DNA of 64,000 nt from assembly GCA_019417325.1 (NCBI GenBank), contig DXVO01000001.1:124001-188000 (forward strand). Direction: 5' to 3'. Of the stretch, positions 44,188-53,047 are shown one piece after another (within the stretch, counting starts at the first letter, position 1; every line of letters begins with the position of its first letter). The position numbers were made by a program, and so were the translations under genes. The DNA comes from Parabacteroides sp. GTDB taxonomy: Bacteria; Bacteroidota; Bacteroidia; Bacteroidales; Tannerellaceae. A model generated the notes under the pieces. It worked only from the letters and a program-made list of their open reading frames with translations. It was not told the origin of the DNA and did not search any database.

Positions 44188-45333
44188 ATGCCTACATCAA
44201 AAAGCCTATTTGTTACTATAAAAGCAACATTAAATTGCAACTTAGCGTGCAAATATTGCTATGGCAGAGATAATCACTCTGCCGGCAAGGAAATGGATGA
44301 TGCCCAAATTAAAAAAGGCTTGAAATTCATCAACGATTATGCTAAATTAGCAAACATAACCGAATTGTCATTGTGTTGGCATGGTGGTGAGCCTTTACTT
44401 TTCAACGAAAAAAGGCTCGAGACTTTGTGTGAATATGCAACAGATTTATACACATCGAATGGCATAAAATGCAGTTTTAGTACACAAACAAATGGGGTAT
44501 TGCTTAAACAAGAATATTATCCCTTACTGAAAAAATATTTTCATGGGTATGTTGGAGTGTCTCTCGATTTATTCAGTGATTTTAGAGTATTCAGGTCTGG
44601 AAAAGTTTCAACAGGTTTAATCATTGGGAATATTGACAAGGCACTGAATGCCGGTTTGAAATGTGGTGCCATAAATCTTATCACACGTCATAATCTTAAT
44701 CGGATAGAAGATATCTACAACTTCTATAAAGAGCGAGATATGAACGTACGCTTAGCAAGGGTATTTCCCATTGCAGAAAACTTCGACCTCAACAATCCCA
44801 TGTATGTTTCAGACGAAGAATTTGCCGATGCAATGATACAATACTTTGATTTATGGGCAAACGATAAAAAACCTGCAAAAAATATGGATATCATAAGACT
44901 TATTGGAGATTTATTATTGGGAAGACCCTCCATCTGCTTGAGAGAACGGAATTGTCAGGAACGCTATCTGGCGTTAAGCCCGGGAGGAGACATCTACCCT
45001 TGTGCAGAATTTGATGTGCCGGAATCTATCATCGGCAATTTCCTAACACAGAAACCAGACGAATTCTATAAATCAGAAATAAGAACAAGTATATTTCAAC
45101 AGGCCCCTGTACCCGCTAAATGTACAGGATGTAAATATGAAACAACATGTTACGGAGGTTGCCTAAGGGAACGGTTTATGGTTAAATACCCTTTCAGGTG
45201 TAAGTCTAATATGCGGTATTGGGATCATATCTTAAAATGGCTCGAAAGTAAAGGTGCGTCGTTATATATTTTGCGAGGCAAATCGCGAGAAGAAAGCATT
45301 AAGGTTCTATCTGATATTTTCCCCAAAGCATGA
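44188..45333 (+). CDS. Radical SAM/SPASM peptide maturase 1
   Basis: A 381-residue enzyme. The radical SAM cluster motif is C17-x3-C21-x2-C24 (LNCNLACKYCYG). HGGEPLL follows as the glycine-rich SAM-binding strand. The C-terminal SPASM domain with auxiliary Fe-S clusters is seen as GGDIYPCAEF and CTGCKYETTCYGGC. Family members form thioether, C-C or C-O bonds in peptides, or oxidise side chains; which one is unknown. It is the gene closest to the precursor and overlaps the next gene as ATGA. Confidence 0.87.
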   Translation: MPTSKSLFVTIKATLNCNLACKYCYGRDNHSAGKEMDDAQIKKGLKFINDYAKLANITELSLCWHGGEPLLFNEKRLETLCEYATDLYTSNGIKCSFSTQTNGVLLKQEYYPLLKKYFHGYVGVSLDLFSDFRVFRSGKVSTGLIIGNIDKALNAGLKCGAINLITRHNLNRIEDIYNFYKERDMNVRLARVFPIAENFDLNNPMYVSDEEFADAMIQYFDLWANDKKPAKNMDIIRLIGDLLLGRPSICLRERNCQERYLALSPGGDIYPCAEFDVPESIIGNFLTQKPDEFYKSEIRTSIFQQAPVPAKCTGCKYETTCYGGCLRERFMVKYPFRCKSNMRYWDHILKWLESKGASLYILRGKSREESIKVLSDIFPKA

Positions 45334-46688
45334 AAAGTATTTTATTTGTAATACCTTGGAAAGCGTCGTTTATTGACAATTTCAATTTCGATTTTGCAAA
45401 AGAACCGGAAAGAGCTCCCGAAAACGTAGTGGGGTTAGCCTCCTATCTGAAATCACAGGGCGTAAGAGTTAAAATTGCCGATTTAGGCAGATTGCTCGTG
45501 TCATGCAAAGGAGACGTCAATGCTTGCCTGTCTCACTTTGAGCGGATATGCAAGGATTTTAATCCGGATGTAATCGGACTGTCTTTTTTTACTGCTCGCT
45601 TTGAGTTTGCAGCACAAATAGTCGCCTATCTACATTCCGTATATTCAAATAAAAGACCTTTAATTATAGCAGGAGGAGTACATCCCACCCTGCTACCTAA
45701 AATCACATATGAATATATTGATTTCGATGCTCTGATTATCGGAGAGGGAGAAGTATCATTAATGGAGTTAATGAAAGGGAGGCCTCTCAATGAAATAAAA
45801 GGAGTGTTTCTGCCTGATCAGGACATGCCTGTTCAATCTGAAGTATTGGCAGACCTTGATCAGTTGCCATTTCCAGATTGGAATTTGGTTGATAAAGATT
45901 TCTATTCCCAACCATCTTATCAGATTTCCAACACCCAGCTACACAAGGTAATGCCTGTTACATTTGGTCGTGGATGTATGTACAGATGCAATTTTTGTGC
46001 TCACAACAGCTTTTTAACTGCACGTTGCCATTCTCCACAGTATTTTGTTGAAATGCTGCACCATGTGTCGCAACAATGCGGGGTTGATACATTCATTATC
46101 CAGGATAGTTCAATCGGTAGTTTTAAAAAGCAATGGAAAGAAGTATGCAAACTCCTTATAGCCTCGGGCGCAAACTATTCCTGGTGGGCTAATCTACGCG
46201 TAAATCAGGTAGATGAAGAATTTCTTGCCCTTATAAAAAAAGCCGGATGTATAAAACTCTTCTTTGGTTTTGAATCTGGTAGTCAGGAAATCCTTGATAA
46301 AATGAATAAAAGGATCACGGTAGAGCAATGCGATAAAGCTGCCGAAATGTGCCACCGTTTGGATATTCCATTTTATTCCAGCTATATTGTAAATTACTTT
46401 GGTGAAACGGAAGAGAACTTACGCGCTTCCGAAGAATTAATTATGCGTACCAAGCCTGACTCTCTTGCCATAAACAAATTTTCCCCCATCCCCGGTTCTG
46501 TTGATTATGATACAAACGAAAATATAATAAAACCGCTATTGACCGATATTCATAGTTGGACAACTTTAGGTATGCTTTTATCTCCTTTATTATTCGGAGA
46601 TATGCCAGCCGAACGATTTGAGTATTGGCATACATATTTGAAAAAATTAAAATACACTATCAATAGTAATGAAAATAATAAGAGATAA
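45330..46688 (+). CDS. B12-binding-type radical SAM enzyme
   Basis: A 452-residue enzyme with an N-terminal cobalamin-binding-like Rossmann region (about 30-150: VVGLASYLKSQG, VIGLSFFTAR, IIAGGVHPTLLP, LIIGEGE). The radical SAM motif follows at C216-x3-C220-x2-C223 (GRGCMYRCNFC). The DxHxxG signature for base-off B12 binding is absent, so cobalamin is not certain. Relatives methylate unactivated carbon or phosphorus, or rearrange rings. In this cluster a peptide substrate is plausible. It overlaps the next gene by 20 bases. Confidence 0.83.
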   Translation: MKSILFVIPWKASFIDNFNFDFAKEPERAPENVVGLASYLKSQGVRVKIADLGRLLVSCKGDVNACLSHFERICKDFNPDVIGLSFFTARFEFAAQIVAYLHSVYSNKRPLIIAGGVHPTLLPKITYEYIDFDALIIGEGEVSLMELMKGRPLNEIKGVFLPDQDMPVQSEVLADLDQLPFPDWNLVDKDFYSQPSYQISNTQLHKVMPVTFGRGCMYRCNFCAHNSFLTARCHSPQYFVEMLHHVSQQCGVDTFIIQDSSIGSFKKQWKEVCKLLIASGANYSWWANLRVNQVDEEFLALIKKAGCIKLFFGFESGSQEILDKMNKRITVEQCDKAAEMCHRLDIPFYSSYIVNYFGETEENLRASEELIMRTKPDSLAINKFSPIPGSVDYDTNENIIKPLLTDIHSWTTLGMLLSPLLFGDMPAERFEYWHTYLKKLKYTINSNENNKR

Positions 46689-48024
46689 TATATGGACTCC
46701 AAATAGTATGAATTTCACTTCATCCGCTCAGTGGTCATACTGGAATGATATAATACCCTTTGGCAATGAGTATATCTGTTTTAATACTCTATCCGGAGCT
46801 GTTGCAGTACTAAAGCCACAAGAATACTCACTCTATCATAAACAACCATCTTTAGCCCCTGATTCACTTACAAGATTGGGGATTATTGTTTCTGAGCAGA
46901 TAAAAGAAAAAGAAGAATGGCTTCAGAGATATATCGATGGAAAAAATGATGAATCCATTTTGGATTTGACCATTGTGTCAACAATGCAATGCCAATTTAA
47001 GTGTGTATATTGTTTTGAGGGAGACAAAGGTAAGCAAGTATTGACCAATCATACTATTGAACAGATTAAGAAACTTGTAGAAAGCCATAAAAATTATCTC
47101 AAACTATTAAGAATAACATGGTTTGGAGGAGAACCTCTGTTAAATATGGCTGCCATCTTACAACTCTCCGCTTTCTTCATTAACTTCTGTACCAAGAATG
47201 GCATCAGATATATAGCAGATATAACAACCAACGGTTATGCACTATCGCCATCTTTATGTAATACGCTTGTAGATGAATGTCATATCCGCAGATATATTAT
47301 AACGATTGACGGCACATCGGAGATGCATAACCGCAGACGCCCATTACAGAGTGGCAAGGGTACATTCGATCGAATTTGGGAGAATATTCAAAATCTCATT
47401 AAGTTAGAAAGTACGTCCGTGACAATCCGGGTAACTATCGATCGTGAAAACGCATGTCATATTCAAGAATTCATAGATTTGCTTGCTGAGAGTTCACTTG
47501 CAAATAAGATCGGATTAGTGTTCTCAAAAACAATAGACTATTCCTTCACTCCACACAATATTCATAATAAGATATTCACATTTGAAGAATTCACAAAACT
47601 TGAAATCGAATTGATTAAATATGCTCATTCAAAAGGAGTTTTACAATTTACCACACCCCGGCCGTGTCCGTCAGGAGGATGTCTGCGTAAGGGAGATATT
47701 GTTATCGGGACTCATGGTGAAATATACAAATGCCTTGACACGATAGGAGAAAAAAACTGGATTTCAGGAAATATAAGTGATGGAAACGACAACATACCCG
47801 ATTGGTATAATGATTGGCTCTCTTGGAATCCGCTTGAAGACGATCTCTGCAAAGCGTGCAAACTACTTCCATTATGCAATGGAGGTTGTCCTCACAATGC
47901 AATCTTTACTTCTAAAAAACATGGCGCTGAAGATCAATGTCCTGATTGGAAATTGAATTATATGCAACGAATAATATTATATGTCGAAGAAAAACTAAAT
48001 ACTCATGAATACCAAGAAATATAA
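46669..48024 (+). CDS. Radical SAM/SPASM peptide maturase 2, with N-terminal recognition-like domain
   Basis: A 451-residue enzyme. The first 95 residues contain a small beta/helical region (YICFNTLSGAVAVLKPQEY) of the type placed before peptide-modifying radical SAM domains and thought to bind leaders. The cluster motif is C108-x3-C112-x2-C115 (MQCQFKCVYCFEGD). WFGGEPLL is the SAM strand, and the SPASM end reads CKACKLLPLCNGGCPHN. Different from maturase 1 in its N-terminal domain. It overlaps both neighbours by 20 bases. Confidence 0.86.
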   Translation: MKIIRDNIWTPNSMNFTSSAQWSYWNDIIPFGNEYICFNTLSGAVAVLKPQEYSLYHKQPSLAPDSLTRLGIIVSEQIKEKEEWLQRYIDGKNDESILDLTIVSTMQCQFKCVYCFEGDKGKQVLTNHTIEQIKKLVESHKNYLKLLRITWFGGEPLLNMAAILQLSAFFINFCTKNGIRYIADITTNGYALSPSLCNTLVDECHIRRYIITIDGTSEMHNRRRPLQSGKGTFDRIWENIQNLIKLESTSVTIRVTIDRENACHIQEFIDLLAESSLANKIGLVFSKTIDYSFTPHNIHNKIFTFEEFTKLEIELIKYAHSKGVLQFTTPRPCPSGGCLRKGDIVIGTHGEIYKCLDTIGEKNWISGNISDGNDNIPDWYNDWLSWNPLEDDLCKACKLLPLCNGGCPHNAIFTSKKHGAEDQCPDWKLNYMQRIILYVEEKLNTHEYQEI

Positions 48025-49708
48025 AGCGGCAACACCGGAAGAGACTGTTGCAAGGATCCAAAAACTATTATCGGACAACCATATTCCTGTGAAAGATTTG
48101 ATTTACGGCGATGGAGACTTGTTCTGTTCGTATCGTTTAGTAATTGCAGAAAACGATGACGACACCATAGGCACTAATGGAAAGGGGATGACTCCTCCAT
48201 ATGCACAAGCAAGCGCGTATGCTGAAATGATGGAGCGTTTTCAAAATCGGGTAGTAATCTACCCTAATCCTGCCAACCACTGTTCCCCTTATATGTTTTT
48301 CCCCGACGAAATAAAAAGAAGTCTCAATGCGGAACAAACAACTGAAGTGGTTAAGCAATACACACCAAGAGTATTGCCCGGATATGGAGTAAAAGAGGGT
48401 ACTTTTGATTGTATATTTTTACCATTCTATCATGTTAATTCCGGAAAAGAAGTAAATCTTCCGTATTCCTTAATAAGATGGGTCAATGGCTCCAATGGGA
48501 TGTGCGCAGGCAACATACCGGAAGAAGCCCTGATACAAGGATTCAATGAGATATTCGAAAGGTATACTCTTCAAGAAATGTACTTACGAAAACTCACTCC
48601 CCCGAATATCCCTAAAGAAATATTTGCCGGGACCAATGTTCTAAACAACCTTGAAAGAATGAAGTTGGAATACGGAATGGACTATCAAATCAAGGATTGT
48701 TCTTTAGGCGAGGGATTCCCCGCTATTGGATTGATGGTTTATAATCAGGACAAATCGAAATATATTGCCCATTATGGAGCTGATTTGTCACTCAGAGTAG
48801 CTCTTGAACGCTGTTTCACTGAAATATTCCAAGGGCACACCGCTAAAAATCTTCTATTCGATAATGATATAAACTCCTGTGAATCTTTAGACTTGTTCAA
48901 TGAGTTCAAAAGAAGTCTTGTATATGGAAGAGGACGGATGCCTATTGAGTTTTTTGAGAGTACACCTTCATATCAGTTTAATATGGAGTCGTATATACCT
49001 GCAGGACAAGACTTCAAGGAAGACCTTTCGAACATTATCACTTGGCTGAAAAAAAGAGGCAATGACATCTACATCAGAGATAATTCTTTCCTCGGATTTC
49101 CCACATATCACATCTGTATTCCGGGAATGTCAGATATCAATAAAGCATTCTGCGACTTGAATGCAAGGATTTTTGACAAGCAGCATACAGAAAATAATAT
49201 CAGCCCGCTATGGAGACTTCCGCTACTCAACCATGAAGAATTGAAAACAGCCATTAAATTAATAGAAAAAATGGATAAAAACGTAATATCCCTTGCCCCT
49301 CACAACAGGAATAAAGGTAACAACGTAAACCGTTTATTAATACTAATGTTAGCTTATTATAAGATTGGAGATGATGCGACTGCACTAAAATATCTGAACA
49401 AATATATCACCCAAAAAGAGGATGAGAAAAAACCGATTCAGAGATATTACTATGCTATTAGGAATTTATTGGCAGGACAACCTATGCCACAACAACCAGA
49501 TCGTAATTGGCAAATAGCCGTTAATTTTCTCAAGAATAGAAATAATGCTCTATATGCTTGCCCATTACCGATCTGTTACAACTGTGAAAAATGTGAACTG
49601 TCGGACGGATGCAGATATAAATTCCTGATCGACATTGAACACCAGACACAAAAGGCAATGGCAAAAAGCAAAATCCGGCAAATAGATTTATCACCAATAT
49701 TTCAATAA
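48005..49708 (+). CDS. YcaO-family enzyme with TPR and cysteine-rich C-terminus
   Basis: A 567-residue ATP-dependent YcaO protein. The three ATP/Mg motifs are visible in order: GKGMTPPYAQASAYAEMMER (58-78), ALIQGFNEIFERY and RVALERCFTEIFQ. YcaO enzymes phosphorylate a peptide amide to form azolines, thioamides or amidines. Here no partner E1/ocin-ThiF or TfuA protein is present and the C-terminus ends IDLSPIFQ, not PxPxP. A TPR-like helical pair (about 440-485) and a cluster of five cysteines (ICYNCEKCELSDGC region, about 518-535) follow, the latter possibly holding zinc or Fe-S. Confidence 0.86.
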   Translation: MNTKKYKAATPEETVARIQKLLSDNHIPVKDLIYGDGDLFCSYRLVIAENDDDTIGTNGKGMTPPYAQASAYAEMMERFQNRVVIYPNPANHCSPYMFFPDEIKRSLNAEQTTEVVKQYTPRVLPGYGVKEGTFDCIFLPFYHVNSGKEVNLPYSLIRWVNGSNGMCAGNIPEEALIQGFNEIFERYTLQEMYLRKLTPPNIPKEIFAGTNVLNNLERMKLEYGMDYQIKDCSLGEGFPAIGLMVYNQDKSKYIAHYGADLSLRVALERCFTEIFQGHTAKNLLFDNDINSCESLDLFNEFKRSLVYGRGRMPIEFFESTPSYQFNMESYIPAGQDFKEDLSNIITWLKKRGNDIYIRDNSFLGFPTYHICIPGMSDINKAFCDLNARIFDKQHTENNISPLWRLPLLNHEELKTAIKLIEKMDKNVISLAPHNRNKGNNVNRLLILMLAYYKIGDDATALKYLNKYITQKEDEKKPIQRYYYAIRNLLAGQPMPQQPDRNWQIAVNFLKNRNNALYACPLPICYNCEKCELSDGCRYKFLIDIEHQTQKAMAKSKIRQIDLSPIFQ

Positions 49709-49712
49709 GACT

Positions 49713-51134
49713 ATGTTAATAAGGCAAAGTAAAAATACGTTTATAAGAATATGGAAGTCTACAGCTTATGTAGAGAATCAAGTAAACCATGTAAACCGGA
49801 TTTTCAGGGATGATGAAAAAGAATTTATTGGACATTTATCCCGGCATGCACAAAATATAGATACTTTACTAAATATATTATCATCAAAAAGTATACACAT
49901 TGATAGAGAAAAAGTCGATACACTTATACAAAAGCTCACAAACCTATGGTTTGTCGTAACAGGAGATTCGGAAAAAGAGCTCAATGACAAGGACGTTTTA
50001 TTCTCTTATTCCGAAATTAATTTTGTGGGGAATAAATTCAAAGACATAGAGAGTGCTACAGGAATGGACGTTATTGACGGGGAGCAGCCATGGCTACGCT
50101 CGTTGCAATTAGAAATAACATCTCATTGTAACGAACGATGTATTCATTGTTATATTCCAACAGAAGATAAGGTTCACGGAGAATCGATGCCTACAGAACG
50201 GGTGAAAAGCATTATCGACGAATTCGTATCAGTGGGAGGATTAAGAATTATACTATCAGGTGGAGAATTATTTATCCATAAGGATGTTGTGGATATTTTA
50301 AATTATTGCCGACAAAAGGATTTGATGATATTCTTGCAGAGTAATCTTACGCTTATTGATGACAGCTTCATCCAACTTATAAAAAAAATCAATGTTTTCA
50401 ATATGCAGGTCTCACTCTATTCAATGGATTCACAAGTGCACGATATGATAACACAAGTAAAAGGATCCTGGGAAAAAACCAAGAAGAATTTAGAAAAACT
50501 TGTCCGCAACAACATCCCTGCACTTATATCATGCCCCATCCTCAAACAAAACTATACAGGATATAAAGATATGATGGAATATTCTAAATCATTAAATTTA
50601 TTCTGCTATGTCGATTATGTTTTATTAGCTCAGAATGATTTTTGTACAAACAACTTATGTACACGAATGACACTTGAACAGACCAGTAAACTTTTAGATG
50701 ATATTTTGGATGTAGATCCTAAATATCACAATAAAATAAAAACACTCACATCCGAAGAAGACTTGAACAAAGTGGAATTTGCACAGCGCTTCAATAAATG
50801 TAGTATCTTAAAAAATAATATTTGTATTTCAGTAAATGGAGATGCCTACCCTTGTCCGGCATGGCAGGATATGGTTGTTGGCAATGTTTTCAATCAATCT
50901 TTAAAATACATCTGGACATCATCCCCTAAAGTATTGGAATTGCGCAATATCCGAACACGTGATTTTAAGAAGTGTACCTCTTGCAATTTACATAATTACT
51001 GCGATATGTGCATGGTATATAATTACAATGAGAACAATGGTGATATCTATGAAGTTTGTACTCGTTTTTGCGATATTGCCAAAATGCTGAAAACGAAAAT
51101 CTCAAAAAGATATAAATCTACAATAAAGGCATAA
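49713..51134 (+). CDS. Radical SAM/SPASM peptide maturase 3
   Basis: A 473-residue enzyme with an N-terminal domain of about 125 residues that may be a PqqD-like recognition element (IFRDDEKEFIGHLSRHAQNID). The radical SAM motif is C139-x3-C143-x2-C146 (SHCNERCIHCY). ILSGGELFIH is the SAM strand. The SPASM-like end has GDAYPCPAW and CTSCNLHNYCDMCMVY. It starts 4 bases after the YcaO gene. The reaction is unknown; a third SPASM enzyme implies several successive modifications or different substrates. Confidence 0.86.
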   Translation: MLIRQSKNTFIRIWKSTAYVENQVNHVNRIFRDDEKEFIGHLSRHAQNIDTLLNILSSKSIHIDREKVDTLIQKLTNLWFVVTGDSEKELNDKDVLFSYSEINFVGNKFKDIESATGMDVIDGEQPWLRSLQLEITSHCNERCIHCYIPTEDKVHGESMPTERVKSIIDEFVSVGGLRIILSGGELFIHKDVVDILNYCRQKDLMIFLQSNLTLIDDSFIQLIKKINVFNMQVSLYSMDSQVHDMITQVKGSWEKTKKNLEKLVRNNIPALISCPILKQNYTGYKDMMEYSKSLNLFCYVDYVLLAQNDFCTNNLCTRMTLEQTSKLLDDILDVDPKYHNKIKTLTSEEDLNKVEFAQRFNKCSILKNNICISVNGDAYPCPAWQDMVVGNVFNQSLKYIWTSSPKVLELRNIRTRDFKKCTSCNLHNYCDMCMVYNYNENNGDIYEVCTRFCDIAKMLKTKISKRYKSTIKA

Positions 51135-51137
51135 AAC

Positions 51138-52181
51138 ATGGATAAATATTTCTTAAACAAATTGTTAGAAACGGCAAGTGTCTCCGGATTTGAGACCAAT
51201 GCCGGAAATGTTTTTCTTAATTACTTACAACCATATGTGGATTCCTACTCTGTTGATGTCATGGGAAACTCCTACACATATATAGAGACCTCCAAACTTA
51301 AAGAAGATTCAAAAAAATATTTGATAGAAGCTCATATTGATGAAATAGGATTCCAAGTTATCTACATTAATGATATGGGTTATGTCTATATTCGCCGTAA
51401 TGGAGGTGTGGACGTACAATGTATTCCGGGATCACAGGTAATAATTCAAACATCTTCCGGAGAAGAAATAGCAGGCATTATTGGTAAAAAGCCAATACAC
51501 CTTATACATCCGGATGAGAAAGGAAAAAGCATCGAATTAGAAAATCTATGGATAGATACTGGCTTAAGCCCTGATGAAGTAAAGGAGAAAATTTCGATAG
51601 GTGATGTGGTTGCATGGAAATCAAATATGCTATATTTAGGACAAGATAGAATCGCATCCAAAGGTCTTGATGACAAAATAGGTGTTTTTGTTGTATCCCA
51701 AGTAATGAAACGGTTATCTGCCATTAAAAAATCATGTAACACAGTATATGGCGTTGCCTCTGTGCAAGAAGAAGTTGGATGCCGGGGGGCTGTAATATGT
51801 GGATATGCGGTTAATCCTGATATAGCCATATCCATAGATGTAGATTTTGCTACAGATGTACCCAATTGCCCCAAACAGAAATTTGGAGAGATAGGATTAG
51901 GGAAGGGGGTTATTATTCATAGAAACCTTGATAATCATATATCTTTGACTTATGAGATTGAAAAAATTGCAAAAGACAATAACATATCATTTCAGATCTC
52001 AGCACGTCCCTTATCGACAGGTGGTACAAATGCCAACAAAATTCAATTGTCACGCAATGGCATTAAAACATTGTCTTTAGGAATTCCTTGCAGATATATG
52101 CATACACCTGTTGAAGTTTGCGATTTGAAAGACGTCGATTCTTCTATAGAGCTGATTTGTAAAATAATAGAATTAATATAA
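51138..52181 (+). CDS. M42-family metallo-aminopeptidase
   Basis: A 347-residue peptidase of the M42 (TET/FrvX) family, which forms dodecameric shells and removes N-terminal residues. Metal and catalytic motifs are AHIDEIGF, SKGLDDKIG, ASVQEEVGCRGA and the final HTPVEVCDLKD. It has no signal peptide. As the last gene of the cluster, 3 bases after the last radical SAM gene, it is a candidate for trimming the leader or degrading failed product. M42 enzymes are not usual RiPP proteases, so that role is inference. Confidence 0.9.
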   Translation: MDKYFLNKLLETASVSGFETNAGNVFLNYLQPYVDSYSVDVMGNSYTYIETSKLKEDSKKYLIEAHIDEIGFQVIYINDMGYVYIRRNGGVDVQCIPGSQVIIQTSSGEEIAGIIGKKPIHLIHPDEKGKSIELENLWIDTGLSPDEVKEKISIGDVVAWKSNMLYLGQDRIASKGLDDKIGVFVVSQVMKRLSAIKKSCNTVYGVASVQEEVGCRGAVICGYAVNPDIAISIDVDFATDVPNCPKQKFGEIGLGKGVIIHRNLDNHISLTYEIEKIAKDNNISFQISARPLSTGGTNANKIQLSRNGIKTLSLGIPCRYMHTPVEVCDLKDVDSSIELICKIIELI

Positions 52182-52237
52182 ATATATTCCCATTAAAAGC
52201 CTGTTTCACTAATCTTTAAACATTACTCTATCAAAAA

Positions 52238-52265
52238 ATAAGGTGCTGGTTATCCCAACACCTTA
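52238..52265. terminator. Bidirectional terminator between the cluster and tsaB
   Basis: AAGGTGCTGG pairs with CCCAACACCTT around TTAT, with A- and T-rich flanks on both sides. It ends the RiPP unit on + and overlaps the tsaB stop on the reverse strand. Confidence 0.75.
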
Positions 52266-52945
52266 TTCTTCGCTACCGTAGCCTGGAACTCTTTCAGGTA
52301 GAACGGTTCGAAATAAGCTACATTTTCTAATTTTCCTTCGGCGAAAGCTTTTTCCGACAAAGGAATCATATGTACTGCCAACGGATCTATTTCATCAATA
52401 AAAACAGCATTTGGAGAAGTAATGACTTCTTTGCATTTGGCTGCACCGTTTCCAAAGAAGCAAACTTTGCCTTTTTCCAGATAAGGAGCATAAGTATGAG
52501 CATCTACAATATCAGCAGACGTTTCACGGACAGTATTCAGGTTCGCATCGTAAATCGCTGCATAAACTTCCATACGGCGGGCATCCAGCATGGAACAATA
52601 AAGACTATCTTTATCTTCCCCATTCTGCCTGATTGCCGTAGCAGCCAGTATATCCAATGTATGTATCCCAATCAAAGGGATACCATAACCGAAACATAAA
52701 CCTTTGGCTACAGACACACCGATACGTAAACCTGTATATGAACCCGGACCACTGCTCACAGCGATTGCATCCGGTTTTCTACCTTGTTCTTTCAGTACGG
52801 AAAGAGCTTCTTCTACAAATACACCTAATAAAGCAGCATGCGAAGGACCTTCGAAAGATGCTTTCTCAAACACCACCTTTCCATTGTCGGATAAGGCAAC
52901 GGAACAAACGGAAGTGGATGTTTCTATATTTAAAATGCAAGCCAT
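52250..52945 (-). CDS. tsaB: tRNA N6-threonylcarbamoyladenosine synthesis protein TsaB
   Basis: A 231-residue ASKHA-fold protein needed with TsaD and TsaE for t6A37 formation. The ATG at 52945 is chosen because the protein then begins MACILNIETSTSVCSVAL, the family N-terminus; an upstream start would add 12 odd residues. VSSGPGSYTGLRIGVSVAKGL is the strongest signature. Confidence 0.94.
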   Translation of the reverse strand: MACILNIETSTSVCSVALSDNGKVVFEKASFEGPSHAALLGVFVEEALSVLKEQGRKPDAIAVSSGPGSYTGLRIGVSVAKGLCFGYGIPLIGIHTLDILAATAIRQNGEDKDSLYCSMLDARRMEVYAAIYDANLNTVRETSADIVDAHTYAPYLEKGKVCFFGNGAAKCKEVITSPNAVFIDEIDPLAVHMIPLSEKAFAEGKLENVAYFEPFYLKEFQATVAKNKVLG

Positions 52946-53018
52946 ACGTTTAATTAAATTATGGCAACAAATGTACATCATTTTTATCTATCTGTATCGG
53001 CTTTCTGGAATTATCATG

Positions 53019-53026
53019 TATATTTG
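53019..53026 (+). promoter_or_regulatory. Bacteroidota -7 box for the yicC-gmk-nadD operon
   Basis: TATATTTG, 21 bases before the yicC ATG; no clear -33. Confidence 0.4.
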
Positions 53027-53047
53027 CAAATCTAATTAATTGGAACA

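Noticed and set aside
51446..51874. 142-codon reverse frame in the M42 gene
   Set aside because: Antisense to conserved metal-site motifs.
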